Below the pieces are notes generated by a model, which saw nothing but the letters and a program-made list of their open reading frames with translations, searched no databases and was not told the DNA's origin. A stretch of 64,000 bases of DNA from JAKAGZ01 sp963772675 (lineage in GTDB: Bacteria > Bacteroidota > Ignavibacteria > Ignavibacteriales > Ignavibacteriaceae), in the NCBI GenBank assembly GCA_963772675.1, contig CAVYYF010000011.1, positions 285,317 to 349,316 on the forward strand, in the 5' to 3' direction. Of the stretch, positions 36,995 through 46,559 are shown in pieces. The translations under genes and the position numbers were made by a program. How positions within the stretch are numbered: position 1 is the first letter of the stretch; each line of letters begins with the position of its first letter.

Positions 36995-37465
36995 ATGAAA
37001 TTTCAAAGATCTTTAAAAACAGTTTATATACTGCTTGCCTCATTCTTATTATTTGGATTTACAATCGATGTAAGTAATTCGCACCCAGTATTAAATAATG
37101 AAAACTCTCAGTCATATTATCAACCACAGGGAAAGAAATGGGTAGCGCCAGCAATGGCAGATAAGCTTAAGAACCCGCTTAGCGGAAACAAAGAAGCTAC
37201 AGAAAAAGGGAAAAGTTTATTTCAGATAAATTGTGTTACCTGTCACGGCGAAACAGGTGTTGGAAATGGTCCGGGATCAGCAGGGCTTAATCCAAAGCCT
37301 GCAAATTTAACTTCGGAGGAAGTTCAGAAACAGTCGGACGGTGCAATATTCTGGAAAATTACCACTGGATTTCCACCAACAGCTATGATTTCCTGGCGTT
37401 CAAATCTATCGGATAAGCAGCGATGGGAATTAGTCAATTACATTCGTGAATTCAAGAAAAAATAA
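36995..37465 (+). CDS. Monohaem cytochrome c
   Basis: The 156-residue protein has a signal or anchor sequence (VYILLASFLLFGFTIDV) and one class-I cytochrome c domain with CVTCHG (Cys80, Cys83, His84); a Met near residue 130 (TAMISW) is a good distal ligand. GVGNGPGSAGLNPKPANLTS is typical of small periplasmic electron carriers. It is followed at 27 bp by the porin-cytochrome gene, for which it is the obvious periplasmic electron partner. Confidence 0.9.
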   Translation: MKFQRSLKTVYILLASFLLFGFTIDVSNSHPVLNNENSQSYYQPQGKKWVAPAMADKLKNPLSGNKEATEKGKSLFQINCVTCHGETGVGNGPGSAGLNPKPANLTSEEVQKQSDGAIFWKITTGFPPTAMISWRSNLSDKQRWELVNYIREFKKK

Positions 37466-37492
37466 AACTAATCAAAGGAAAGGAGGTTTCTA

Positions 37493-38833
37493 ATGTTGTT
37501 TAATAAATTAAAACTTATTCCCGTATTAGCGATTACTTTTATAATCCTATTTATAGTTCCAAGTACGAGCTGGGCAATTCCAAGTTTTGCAAGACAAACA
37601 AATTTACCGTGCAGTTCTTGCCATACTATATTTCCGGAACTTACACCTTTTGGTCGCTTATTTAAATTGAACGGCTATACAATGGTTGGTATAGCAACAG
37701 TACAGGTCAGAGATACCAGCGACGATGTGGAATTAAATCTGCTAAGTATATCACCACTTTCTGCTATGATACAGGCTTCTTACACTTATAAAACTAATGC
37801 GGAACCGGGAACACAAAATGATATAGTTTCACTTCCCCAGCAGCTAAGTTTGTTCCTGGGTGGACAGATTGCACCCAAAATAGGTGCATTTGTTCAAATT
37901 ACTTATGACGATCAAGCTGCAACTTTTGGAATTGATAATATGGATTTAAGGTATGCCAACCAAACTATGCTTGACAACAAAAGCTTGATTTATGGTGTCA
38001 CCTTAAATAATAATCCAACAGTTCAGGATGTATGGAACAGTACCCCTGCCTGGGGATATCCTTATGCATCTTCAGCTGTAACCGTGTCACCAATGACCGC
38101 AACCTTAATTGAAGACGGTCTTGGCCAAAATGTTGCAGGTCTCGGTGCTTATGGATTATGGAATAATCTTATTTATGGTGAAGTAAGCTTATATAGATCG
38201 GCACAACAGGGCGGAGCTCATCCACCTGATAATTCTTCAACGGGTATTATAAAATCTCTTGCACCTTACTGGAGATTTTCAATACAAAAACAATTTGAAG
38301 ATCAATATGTTGAACTTGGAACTTTTGGTATGTCAACAAATATGTATGCAGCCGGAGTTAGTGGTTTAACAGATAAATATACTGATATTGGTTTTGATCT
38401 GAATTATGAAAGACCATTTGGCAGCAATGATCTTACAGTTCACACAACTTATATAAATGAAAAAAGAAGTCTTGATGGAACTTTTGATGCTGGCGGTTCA
38501 GCTAGTAACAGTCTGAATCTTAATTCATTTAAGGTAGTTGGAAATTATTATCTGCACCAGCAGGTAGGTTTTTCTCTGGGTTATTTCCTGCTTTCAGGTG
38601 ATGGCGATGCAATACTTTATGCGCCAGGAGCAGTTGAAGGTAGTGCAATGGGCTCCCCTAATAGCAATGGCTTTATTGCGGAATTTGATTATCTCCCATG
38701 GTACAATACTAAATTTGGCATCCAGTATGTAGCATACTCTAAATTCAACGGTGCTGGTACTAACTATGATGGTGCTGGCAGAAACGCTTCAGATAATAAT
38801 TCTCTTTATCTTTCAAGCTGGATAGCATTCTAA
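37493..38833 (+). CDS. Cyc2-like fused outer-membrane porin-cytochrome
   Basis: The 446-residue protein has a signal peptide, then IPSFARQTNLPCSSCHT with a single haem motif (Cys40, Cys43, His44) and LTPFGRLFKLNGYTM, followed by a long beta-barrel rich in alternating aromatic strands and ending LYLSSWIAF. A single N-terminal c-haem fused to a porin is the layout of Cyc2, the outer-membrane iron oxidase, and of a broader family of porin-cytochromes of unknown function. I cannot place it within the family from sequence alone. A strong AGGAAAGGAGG ribosome site precedes it. Confidence 0.75.
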   Translation: MLFNKLKLIPVLAITFIILFIVPSTSWAIPSFARQTNLPCSSCHTIFPELTPFGRLFKLNGYTMVGIATVQVRDTSDDVELNLLSISPLSAMIQASYTYKTNAEPGTQNDIVSLPQQLSLFLGGQIAPKIGAFVQITYDDQAATFGIDNMDLRYANQTMLDNKSLIYGVTLNNNPTVQDVWNSTPAWGYPYASSAVTVSPMTATLIEDGLGQNVAGLGAYGLWNNLIYGEVSLYRSAQQGGAHPPDNSSTGIIKSLAPYWRFSIQKQFEDQYVELGTFGMSTNMYAAGVSGLTDKYTDIGFDLNYERPFGSNDLTVHTTYINEKRSLDGTFDAGGSASNSLNLNSFKVVGNYYLHQQVGFSLGYFLLSGDGDAILYAPGAVEGSAMGSPNSNGFIAEFDYLPWYNTKFGIQYVAYSKFNGAGTNYDGAGRNASDNNSLYLSSWIAF

Positions 38834-38858
38834 TTTAAATAAAAATCTTTTCTTACTT

Positions 38859-38889
38859 AAGCCGCCTGTAAATTCAGGCGGCTTTTTTC
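38859..38889 (+). terminator. Terminator after the porin-cytochrome gene
   Basis: A 10-bp stem (AAGCCGCCTG at 38859-38868, CAGGCGGCTT at 38875-38884) runs into TTTTTT. Its 3' arm also encodes the last codons and stop of the convergent ada gene (TGA complement at 38874-38876). Confidence 0.9.
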
Positions 38890-39935
38890 TTTTGTTCAAG
38901 ATCTAAAAGATATTGTTTTCTCCAGATACCTCCTCCGTATCCGGTTAGGCTTCCATCTTTTCCAATTACTCTGTGACATGGAATAATGATTGAAATTCTG
39001 TTATCTCCGTTTGCTTTTGCAACTGCTCTCACTGCTTTGGGATTGCCAATTACTTTTGCCTGATGCTCGTACGAAACGGTTTTTCCGTATGGGATCTTTA
39101 ATAATGCTTTCCACGCCATCATTTGGAAATTTGTACCGTCAATTGCCAGAGGTATATCGAACTTTTTTCTTTTCCCTTCAAAATAATCTGCAATTTGTTC
39201 GCTAAGTTCTTTAAAGTATTTGCTTTTACCGGGGATTAATTCAGCTTTAAATATTTTTCTGATCCGTTTTAATTGTGTTTCAATCATTTTTCTGTCAACA
39301 AACTCAAGCAGGCAAATGCCTTTTTCTGTTGCACCTGCAAGCATAGGCCCAAGAGGAGTAAGAATTCTTGTAACCTGAATGATATTTTTATTCTTACTTG
39401 AATTTGGAGTAAAACCGGTTGTCTTTTTAAAGATTGCATTGAATCCGCTCAATGAATCATAATCTGATGAAAATGCTGCTTCAATCACTTTATCTCCTTC
39501 TTTTATTCTTCCAAATGCCTGGCTGATTCTTAGGGTTCTCAAGTAAGTCTGAAAAGTCATACCTAAATTATCTTTGAACCATCGTCTTAATTTATGCGGA
39601 CTGATTCCTCTTTTTGCCAAATCGTAATCTTTAATCCTGAATGACGGATTCTTTTCTATTTCGCTCATTAACGCACTCATCCATTCAGGAAATTTTCCTT
39701 TTATTTCAAGCGGATGGCAAAGCTTGCAAGGTCTGTATCCGTAAAGCATCGCACTTTTAGCAGAATTAAAGAACTCAACATTTTCCAGCTTAGGCTTTTT
39801 TGCTGTGCAGGAAGGCCGGCAAAAAATTCCTGTGGTTTTAACACCAACGTAAAAAATTCCCTCAAAGGAAGAATCCCTGGAAAGCAGGGCATTGTACATT
39901 GTCTGTCTGTCGGGTAAAGAGTTTGTTGTCATCAT
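38874..39935 (-). CDS. ada: Ada: methylated-DNA repair protein and transcription activator
   Basis: The 353-residue protein joins the three Ada parts. The N-terminal zinc domain has Cys39, Cys43, Cys70 and Cys73; one of them takes the methyl group from phosphotriesters. An AraC-type helix-turn-helix follows (LAKRGISPHKLRRWFKDNLG). The C-terminal O6-methylguanine methyltransferase carries IIPCHRVIG. It would both repair alkylated DNA and switch on the ada regulon when methylated. The final residues (KKKAA) are encoded inside the terminator of the convergent gene. Confidence 0.95.
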   Translation of the reverse strand: MMTTNSLPDRQTMYNALLSRDSSFEGIFYVGVKTTGIFCRPSCTAKKPKLENVEFFNSAKSAMLYGYRPCKLCHPLEIKGKFPEWMSALMSEIEKNPSFRIKDYDLAKRGISPHKLRRWFKDNLGMTFQTYLRTLRISQAFGRIKEGDKVIEAAFSSDYDSLSGFNAIFKKTTGFTPNSSKNKNIIQVTRILTPLGPMLAGATEKGICLLEFVDRKMIETQLKRIRKIFKAELIPGKSKYFKELSEQIADYFEGKRKKFDIPLAIDGTNFQMMAWKALLKIPYGKTVSYEHQAKVIGNPKAVRAVAKANGDNRISIIIPCHRVIGKDGSLTGYGGGIWRKQYLLDLEQKKKAA

Positions 39936-40063
39936 AATGGTATAAATAAGTTGTAGAAATATATTATAAAAGTAGGGATTGTTAATTTCAATCTCTACCG
40001 TTTTTTTGACAAGTAATTTTATTTAAGGGAAATGTTTGGAACTTACTTAAGAAGATCGGCTAT

Positions 40064-40447
40064 TCATTTTTTATTGTCAAGACTCCAGATTCCCGAACCG
40101 TATGCTGCAATAAACAGAAAAACGAAACAATAGAAAACAGCTTTTTCTCCACCGTTATCAATCGGCCAGAAACTCCTGAACGCGTGAGCTTTAAAATAAG
40201 CAACTGCCATTTCGCCACTTGCTATGAATGCCACTAATTTGACTTTCCATCCAACTATTATAAATAACCCGCCCAGAGTTTCAATTATAGCCGCAAGAAT
40301 CATCCAAATGTTACTTGTATTTATCATTCCATCAGCCAAATAGCTGACCTTTTGAATGCCGTGGCTAATAAACAATACCCCGATAACAATTCTCGTCAAG
40401 GCGTATATCTGGTCTCTATATTTAGAAAGGTAATTTAGACTATTCAT
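40064..40447 (-). CDS. DoxX-family membrane protein
   Basis: The 127-residue protein has four membrane helices and the DoxX pattern (RIVIGVLFISHGIQKV near the start, AAIIETLGGLFIIVGWKVK in the middle). Relatives include subunits of quinol oxidases and thiosulfate:quinone oxidoreductases, and stress-linked membrane proteins. The function here is unknown. It stands alone, 616 bp from the trehalase unit's end and 128 bp after ada on the same strand. Confidence 0.82.
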   Translation of the reverse strand: MNSLNYLSKYRDQIYALTRIVIGVLFISHGIQKVSYLADGMINTSNIWMILAAIIETLGGLFIIVGWKVKLVAFIASGEMAVAYFKAHAFRSFWPIDNGGEKAVFYCFVFLFIAAYGSGIWSLDNKK

Positions 40448-40671
40448 CGGTAACTCCGCTTATATTAACATATTTTCGATATGTATAATTTAAATTGTAA
40501 TTAACTTATTAACAACACTAAAGCGATGAATTCATTTTTAAAAAATCATATTTAATTTAAAGTGAATTTTTAACAAAGTTCTTGTTCTAAGTTAAGAGTA
40601 AAATAAGAGAAGTCTCTTTGGTAAGTAGAACTATTTTTTAAATTGAGAAAACAGTGAGTAATAAACTTTGT

Positions 40672-42189
40672 TTAGTTATCTTCCTTTAGTAGGGCAATTG
40701 CAACACCATTGGTCCAGCCAAAACCATCCTGTAAAGGGTATTCACCTCCACCTGCTGATAAAGAAATGTCTTCAACATTATATTTTTCAAACATTTTTTT
40801 AGTCCTATCAAAGACGTTTTTATTTAATTCCAGCCAACGGTATTTTATTTCATTTGCAAGTTTATTAAAGCCATAATTTCTTAATCCTTTAATTGTAATA
40901 TATTGTAAAGGCGCCCAACCGTTCGGAGCGTCCCACTGTTGTCCGGTATGGTTTAACGTAGTAATAACCCCGCCGGGTTTAAGGAATTTATTTTCAATAA
41001 GATTAGCAACAGAAGTGGCTTTTTCCGAATCTGCAATTTCGAAAAAGAGAGGGTAGCAAGCTGCTAGCGAAAATGTATTGGTTGTATTTTTAGTTTTAAG
41101 GCTGTAATCAAAATAGAAGTTTTTATCCCTGTTCCAGAAAATTCGGTTAATCAGATCTCTTCTTTGTATTGATTTTATCAAATATTTATCACTTAGCGAT
41201 TTCATTTGTTTCAGAGAATACATTTCGGATAATTTCTTTTCATAGAAGTATAACAGGCAATTAAGATCAACCGGAATGATTTCAGAAGCAATACATTTTG
41301 AAAGTAAACTTTCGTCTTCGAACCATCTGCTGGAAAAATCCCAGCCAGACTCGGCAGCGGCTCTTATATTTCTGTAGAATTTTCCTCTTTCATTTTTATT
41401 CAACTTGTTTGCGGTCTCCACATCTTCAGAATATGATTCTTCACGTGGGATGGTTTCAGCATCAAAGTATCTATTTAAAACTTTATTGTTTTCCACTCCA
41501 ACTATTTTATCTGAAGTTTCGCCCTCTTTTAATTTCTTGTTTTCGCCTTTCATCCAATATTCATATTCCGATTCAATCGGGTCCAGGTATTTTAATTGCC
41601 AATTGCTATCATTTTTATATTCAGAGACGGAGTGAACCATTGCAGCAAAAAAGGGAGGTTGTGATCTGGATACATAATAAATCCTGTTCCCGTTTGGGAT
41701 ATGGCCTATGTACTCAATCAGATATACAAAATTATTAAGCATGTTTTCAACTATGTTAGTCATACCACAGGCGAGTAATCCCTGCATGGTAAAATAAGTA
41801 TCCCAATAATATATCTCTCTGAATCTACCACCCGGAATAATATAAGGATTCGGCAGGGGTATCAAAGTAGATTGCTTATCTCCGTTTTTACCTGCCGGTC
41901 TCTCGAGAAATTCCCATAATAATTCAATATGTTCTTCCATACTCCTGTTTGAAGGAAGATCAAGAATTATTTTTTCTTCTTGAGGAATGCTAAAATTTTC
42001 CGATATAAAATCTTTAGGATTAAAAATGTTACTGTCCCTTAATTGCTGAAATTCCTTAATTATCTCGTTGTTTTTTTTTCGTGGTATGGAATCTACAAAA
42101 GTTTTTGAATCTGTGAAAACGCTGCTTGATTGAATAACCTCAAATAGATCTCCTGAGGCCTGAATAAAATCTTCTTTGTGTAGTTTCAT
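40672..42189 (-). CDS. Cytoplasmic trehalase, GH37
   Basis: The enzyme hydrolyses trehalose to two glucoses. Both family signatures are present: PGGRFREIYYWDTYF at 119-133 and GQQWDAPNGWAPLQY near 422. The general acid lies in ESGWDFSSRW near 290, and the C-terminus has GGGEYPLQDGFGWTNG with the catalytic Glu. At 505 residues and without a signal peptide it resembles cytoplasmic TreF. A GAGGAG site precedes ATG 42189. It follows the transporter gene by 2 bp, so it is in the same operon. Confidence 0.93.
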   Translation of the reverse strand: MKLHKEDFIQASGDLFEVIQSSSVFTDSKTFVDSIPRKKNNEIIKEFQQLRDSNIFNPKDFISENFSIPQEEKIILDLPSNRSMEEHIELLWEFLERPAGKNGDKQSTLIPLPNPYIIPGGRFREIYYWDTYFTMQGLLACGMTNIVENMLNNFVYLIEYIGHIPNGNRIYYVSRSQPPFFAAMVHSVSEYKNDSNWQLKYLDPIESEYEYWMKGENKKLKEGETSDKIVGVENNKVLNRYFDAETIPREESYSEDVETANKLNKNERGKFYRNIRAAAESGWDFSSRWFEDESLLSKCIASEIIPVDLNCLLYFYEKKLSEMYSLKQMKSLSDKYLIKSIQRRDLINRIFWNRDKNFYFDYSLKTKNTTNTFSLAACYPLFFEIADSEKATSVANLIENKFLKPGGVITTLNHTGQQWDAPNGWAPLQYITIKGLRNYGFNKLANEIKYRWLELNKNVFDRTKKMFEKYNVEDISLSAGGGEYPLQDGFGWTNGVAIALLKEDN

Positions 42190-42191
42190 TT

Positions 42192-43436
42192 CTAAAACTC
42201 CTCAAAGCGGAACTTGCTCCGTACTCCTTGATAAATAAACAATATTACAAATAAAATCCCCATTGGAATAAGCGAAAAATAGAATGCAGTCTGTCCGCTA
42301 AAATGACCAAAAATATAACCGGTAATTAATGAACCGGTAGTACCACCAAGGGCGGAAAAAATTACGATAAGACCGCTCATAGCACTTTGCCTGTGTTTTG
42401 GGAGAACACTTAAAATAGTGGAATTTAAAGCCGGGTAAATAGGTCCCAGGAACATCCCGATAAAGGGAAGTATAAATCCGGCGGGAGGAACTTCTGTCCA
42501 GTTGTTAATTGATCCGGCCTTTATCCCGCTAGTAAGAGGCAGAACCAAAACCACGAGCAGCATCGCTAATATTATACAGGTAGTGAGAACCTTCATCCAG
42601 GAAAACTTTTTAATAAAGTATCCACTTGCAATTCTTCCAAAAGCAATCGCACCAGCAAAAATGCTGACGATCTGAACACTTATCGCATTTGGCATTTGCA
42701 GAATACTTTTGTTAAAGGTCGGTAGCCAGGTTTGAATGCTCTGTTCAATTAAAACATAAACGAAGGCGCTGAGTATAAAAATTAACACGAGAGGGAAACG
42801 AATCAATGCAAGCATCTCCACAAACTCGTGTGTGATCGAAAATTTTTCCTCTTCTTTTTGCACTTCCTTTTCATCCAATTTTGTTGAAAATAAATTAAGG
42901 AATGCAAAAACACATAAACCTGCCAGCACCCAGTAAGTATTTAACCAACCTTTTGATGTCGGATCCGAATCACCGATGAAAAATCCAAATATCCAGTAGC
43001 CGGAAAGAACGCCTACCTGAAATATTCCTTCAAGTATGCTCATAACGCTGGCATGTTCATCTGCATTTTCAGTAATGAGCCCGACAGTAGAATATGCAGA
43101 TACTTTAATAAGCCCGAAACTAAATCCTGTCGCTGCAAATAGTATTTTCGACATCAGGAAACTGTCGAAGAAACGCATTCCCAATGAAGCGACAGTAACA
43201 ACAACCAATGCTGTGAGCATCGATTTTTTGTAGCCAATCTTTGGAATAAAGGACGCGAGTAAAAATGAAAATATTGCGATTGATAGATCTTTAAAAGCTT
43301 CTAATACACTTGCCCCACTTTCGCTTACGTGATAATGAACAATTACCTGGAGGATTACAATGCCGACGCTGTTCAGCATTAAACCTATAACAAAATAATT
43401 AATATAGAGGGAAAGCTTTATTTTAAATTTGGACAT
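42192..43436 (-). CDS. Major-facilitator sugar transporter, probably for trehalose
   Basis: The 414-residue protein has about 12 membrane helices and a central charged loop (LDEKEVQKEEEKF). The C-terminal half contains RQSAMSGLIVIFSALGGTTGS, as in FucP/glucose-type major-facilitator proteins. Being the first gene of a two-gene operon with trehalase, its likeliest cargo is trehalose or a related disaccharide crossing the inner membrane. A sigma-54-like box lies 43 bp upstream of the start. Confidence 0.85.
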   Translation of the reverse strand: MSKFKIKLSLYINYFVIGLMLNSVGIVILQVIVHYHVSESGASVLEAFKDLSIAIFSFLLASFIPKIGYKKSMLTALVVVTVASLGMRFFDSFLMSKILFAATGFSFGLIKVSAYSTVGLITENADEHASVMSILEGIFQVGVLSGYWIFGFFIGDSDPTSKGWLNTYWVLAGLCVFAFLNLFSTKLDEKEVQKEEEKFSITHEFVEMLALIRFPLVLIFILSAFVYVLIEQSIQTWLPTFNKSILQMPNAISVQIVSIFAGAIAFGRIASGYFIKKFSWMKVLTTCIILAMLLVVLVLPLTSGIKAGSINNWTEVPPAGFILPFIGMFLGPIYPALNSTILSVLPKHRQSAMSGLIVIFSALGGTTGSLITGYIFGHFSGQTAFYFSLIPMGILFVILFIYQGVRSKFRFEEF

Positions 43437-43478
43437 TAATTTCTCAATGAAAAAAGTGGATATACTTTATTAAGTAAT

Positions 43479-43495
43479 CTCAAAAATTAGACCAC
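43479..43495 (-). promoter_or_regulatory. Sigma-54-like promoter of the transporter-trehalase operon
   Basis: The minus strand reads GTGGTCTAATTTTTGAG. It has the invariant GG of the -24 element and, ten bases later, the G of the -12 element, though TGGCAC and TTGC are imperfect. It matches the box at 48034-48050 at 14 of 17 positions. The start codon lies 43 bp downstream. Confidence 0.5.
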
Positions 43496-43542
43496 GTCGT
43501 TTCAATAGATTTTATATTAAATAATATTAATTTGAAGATTTT

Positions 43543-43581
43543 ACAGTTGCACATTATTATTAAAATGATAATTGCAACTGT
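43543..43581. promoter_or_regulatory. Dyad upstream of the transporter promoter, possible activator site
   Basis: A perfect inverted repeat (ACAGTTGCA at 43543-43551, TGCAACTGT at 43573-43581) frames the AT-rich core ATTATTAAAATGATAATT. It lies about 50-85 bp upstream of the sigma-54-like box, the usual place for an enhancer-binding activator. It could instead be a hairpin ending the activator gene, but no T-run follows on the minus strand. Confidence 0.45.
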
Positions 43582-43602
43582 TATCACTTTAATAAGTAGC
43601 GA

Positions 43603-45057
43603 CTATTTTAACCCCAACTCTTTGCACATTCGGTGAAAGTTAGGAGGAGCTAATCCTAGTTTTTTTGCAGCATCAGCATCTGATTCTGAAAAATCCCTGA
43701 CATATGTAAAATACTTTTCCCTGAATTTTCTTTCCATTTCTTTCAGGGGCAAAATATCTCCACTATTAAAAAAATATGTATTATCAAACTTTTCAATTTT
43801 TCTAACATCCCTTGTGATAAGTGAACTCTTGACATCTGACTCATCAATGTCACCTGCGCTGTTAAGTAATAATCTCTGGATTACATTTTTTAATTCTCTC
43901 ACATTACCCGGCCATTCATAATTAGATAATAATTTCATTGCTTCGGGTTTTATTGTAGATTTTTTCCGGCTCATGTCCAGGCAATAAAAATTTAGAAAAT
44001 GTTCTACTAATGAGGGAATATCCGCTTTTCTCATATTAAGTGGAAGTATGTAAACCGGAACAACATTTAAACGGTAATATAGATCTTCCCTAAACCTTCC
44101 TTCTCTCACTTCAGATTCAAGATCTTGATTGGTTGCAGCAATAATTCTCACATTTACCTTTATGCTTTCTGTTCTGCCGATTTTTTCTATTTCGCCGTTT
44201 TGTATTACCCTAAGTAATTTTACCTGTGCAGATAGAGGAAGTTCAGATACTTCGTCAAGGAAAATTGTTCCATTGTGGGCAATCTCAAACAAACCTGATT
44301 TTTTTGAAATTGCACCTGTAAAAGCGCCTTTTTCGTAACCGAACAGCTCACTTTCTACAAGGTCTTGAGGCAAGCTTCCGCAATTTATCGGGACAAAATT
44401 TTCCAGGCTTCTTTTACTTTTATAATGAATATTATAGGCCACAAGTTCTTTTCCTGTTCCGGATGGGCCGTTGATTAATATGCTAACATCGCTGTCGGAA
44501 TATTTTTCAATTTGTTGCAGTAAATGTTTTGTAGGCTCCGATTCCCCGATCAATCTTTTTTGAAACAATATTTCATTTACCTTTTGAGAAAGCTTTCTGT
44601 TTGATTTGTTTGATAATTTTTCTAATTGTTTCTTTTCATAAGCATTAAGAATACTCATTAAGAAATCAGTTGGTTGATAAATGTAGTCTTCTATGTCACC
44701 GGGATATTTAGTGCAGTACCAGAAGGCACCGGCCTGCATAAGGTTGTTTGCAAATTCAAAATCTGTGATATTGATCGTCATTTTTGTAATAACAATTATT
44801 TGAAGTGACGGATCAATTTCTTTTATTGATTTTATCAGTTCTTCGCCTCGTAATCCGCCTGCTATTTGAAAATCCATAATAACTATGTCATAATCGTCTT
44901 TTTTCTTTTTGAGCTGATCTATGGCGGAATTTCCGTTAGAAACTACATTTTTAATTAATATTTTGTCTTTTGAAAACTTTATTGTGTTTTTAACACGCCT
45001 AACATCAAAGTCTTCATCTTCAATTAATAGTATATTTATTTTTCCCTGGTTTCCCAT
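43603..45057 (-). CDS. Sigma-54-dependent response regulator (NtrC family)
   Basis: The 484-residue protein has a receiver domain (phospho-acceptor Asp62 in IVIMDFQIAGG), a central AAA+ domain with Walker A GPSGTGKE, the sigma-54 contact loop GAFTGA and Walker B GTIFLDEVSELP, and a C-terminal Fis-type helix-turn-helix (DADAAKKLGLAPPNFHRM). It is complete and should open sigma-54 promoters when phosphorylated. It lies 14 bp after the kinase gene. The neighbouring transport and trehalase genes are the natural targets. Confidence 0.95.
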   Translation of the reverse strand: MGNQGKINILLIEDEDFDVRRVKNTIKFSKDKILIKNVVSNGNSAIDQLKKKKDDYDIVIMDFQIAGGLRGEELIKSIKEIDPSLQIIVITKMTINITDFEFANNLMQAGAFWYCTKYPGDIEDYIYQPTDFLMSILNAYEKKQLEKLSNKSNRKLSQKVNEILFQKRLIGESEPTKHLLQQIEKYSDSDVSILINGPSGTGKELVAYNIHYKSKRSLENFVPINCGSLPQDLVESELFGYEKGAFTGAISKKSGLFEIAHNGTIFLDEVSELPLSAQVKLLRVIQNGEIEKIGRTESIKVNVRIIAATNQDLESEVREGRFREDLYYRLNVVPVYILPLNMRKADIPSLVEHFLNFYCLDMSRKKSTIKPEAMKLLSNYEWPGNVRELKNVIQRLLLNSAGDIDESDVKSSLITRDVRKIEKFDNTYFFNSGDILPLKEMERKFREKYFTYVRDFSESDADAAKKLGLAPPNFHRMCKELGLK

Positions 45058-45071
45058 TTTTTCCTCTAAGG

Positions 45072-46553
45072 TTAATTAGGAATTTTAATCATAAAACGAC
45101 AACCGCCATCGGGAATATTTTCCGCATCTATATTCCATCCGCATCTTTTTTTAGCAATCTGATATGCAATGAAACATCCATAGCCTCTGTTTTCGCTATT
45201 ACCCTCTTTGGTTGTAATATTTTCAAGGAATATTTTCTTTATTCTATTTTCACCTTGCTCTAATAATTCATTGTTTATTCCCTGTCCGTTATCGGATATA
45301 ATTATTTCAGAATATTTTTGTTCCTTATAATATTTAGTTGTGATAAATATTGTTATCCTTGATTTACCTGCGTGATCTATGCTATTTTGAATAAGTGGCT
45401 CGAAAAGCTCCCAAACTACGAATTCGTTAATGTTAACGAACGGCAGATTTTCATCAAGGTCTAATTTGAATTCAAACATATCGGTTTTGCTGGAAATTCT
45501 AAGAAAAATATCATTAATAATAAATCTTAATAATTCATTAAGGTCAGTATTAAACATAGTATTTCTTACTGTATTTACCGGCGGATCAAACCATTTCATA
45601 TCATAGATTACCCTTGAAATAAAATTGGCATATTTGGTAACTCGTTTTTTTACATCCTCGATGCTATTGCTTGATAAATTTCTAAGATCTTCTTTTATAA
45701 ATCCCATTACTTTTTCAGCCTTATGATGGGTGTGATAGATCCTTTTTGTAAACTGAGATTCTTTTTCGTGAATAATTTGTTCTTTCATATGTTTGTGGCT
45801 TTCTTCGAAGAGTAACTGCTGGGCATTATTTCTTTCTTTAACTGTGTGTGATGAAATATAGTACATAGCCAATAAGCCAATTAAAATTAGTGCTGAATAT
45901 ATGATGGATACTTCGTCATAACTTGAGACAATTTCCCTTGTAATTGCAGAGAAATCAGGTGTTACCTTCATATACAACACCCCCAGGAATTCACCATGCG
46001 GCACAAACGGTACTAAAATATTGAAGGTTTGCTCGCCCTCAAGTTTACTGTAAATCCTTTCATTTGCCTTTATCCAATTTATATTTTTATTATAAAATTC
46101 AATTGCATGTTCATGTTTAAGGTTGGTACTTTGTAGGGTATCTAATTTGTTTGTGAGAAAATTATAAAGATTTTTTCCATCATCAATCGCTATAACACTA
46201 CTCTTCCTTGGGAAAAGTAGACAGATCTCCTGTACATTTTGTTGAAGAGACTGTTGACTTAAAATAATATTGAAGGATTGAATTATTTTTTTCTCTTCCC
46301 TTTCTGCAAGCGGCTCCTTTGAGATAGTATTTTCCAGTAACAATTCAAGTGAAGTTGTAGTAAGATTGGCTATCCGTTCAGCTGAATCCTGTTGATACCA
46401 TTTTTGAGTTTGATTAAGAAAATTATGCAAGGACGATTTTTGAATTACTGAAAGCAATAGCTGGAAAAATATTAATGCAATAATTAAAACAGTGACATGC
46501 CGGAATTCAAACCGATATTTTCTAAATTTATTTAATAATTTGTTTCCGGTCAT
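45072..46553 (-). CDS. Membrane sensor histidine kinase
   Basis: The 493-residue protein has a transmembrane helix near residues 18-36 (VTVLIIALIFFQLLLSV), a periplasmic sensor domain of about 175 residues, and a second helix near 213-232. The C-terminal ATPase has the N-box PLIQNSIDHAG, the G1 box DNGQGI and GYGCFIAYQIA. The phospho-acceptor region is atypical (IYHTHHKAEKVMGFIKEDL, with three His), so the His used is uncertain. It is placed between the solute-binding protein and the regulator, with gaps of 6 and 14 bp. Confidence 0.88.
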   Translation of the reverse strand: MTGNKLLNKFRKYRFEFRHVTVLIIALIFFQLLLSVIQKSSLHNFLNQTQKWYQQDSAERIANLTTTSLELLLENTISKEPLAEREEKKIIQSFNIILSQQSLQQNVQEICLLFPRKSSVIAIDDGKNLYNFLTNKLDTLQSTNLKHEHAIEFYNKNINWIKANERIYSKLEGEQTFNILVPFVPHGEFLGVLYMKVTPDFSAITREIVSSYDEVSIIYSALILIGLLAMYYISSHTVKERNNAQQLLFEESHKHMKEQIIHEKESQFTKRIYHTHHKAEKVMGFIKEDLRNLSSNSIEDVKKRVTKYANFISRVIYDMKWFDPPVNTVRNTMFNTDLNELLRFIINDIFLRISSKTDMFEFKLDLDENLPFVNINEFVVWELFEPLIQNSIDHAGKSRITIFITTKYYKEQKYSEIIISDNGQGINNELLEQGENRIKKIFLENITTKEGNSENRGYGCFIAYQIAKKRCGWNIDAENIPDGGCRFMIKIPN

Positions 46554-46559
46554 CGCTTA

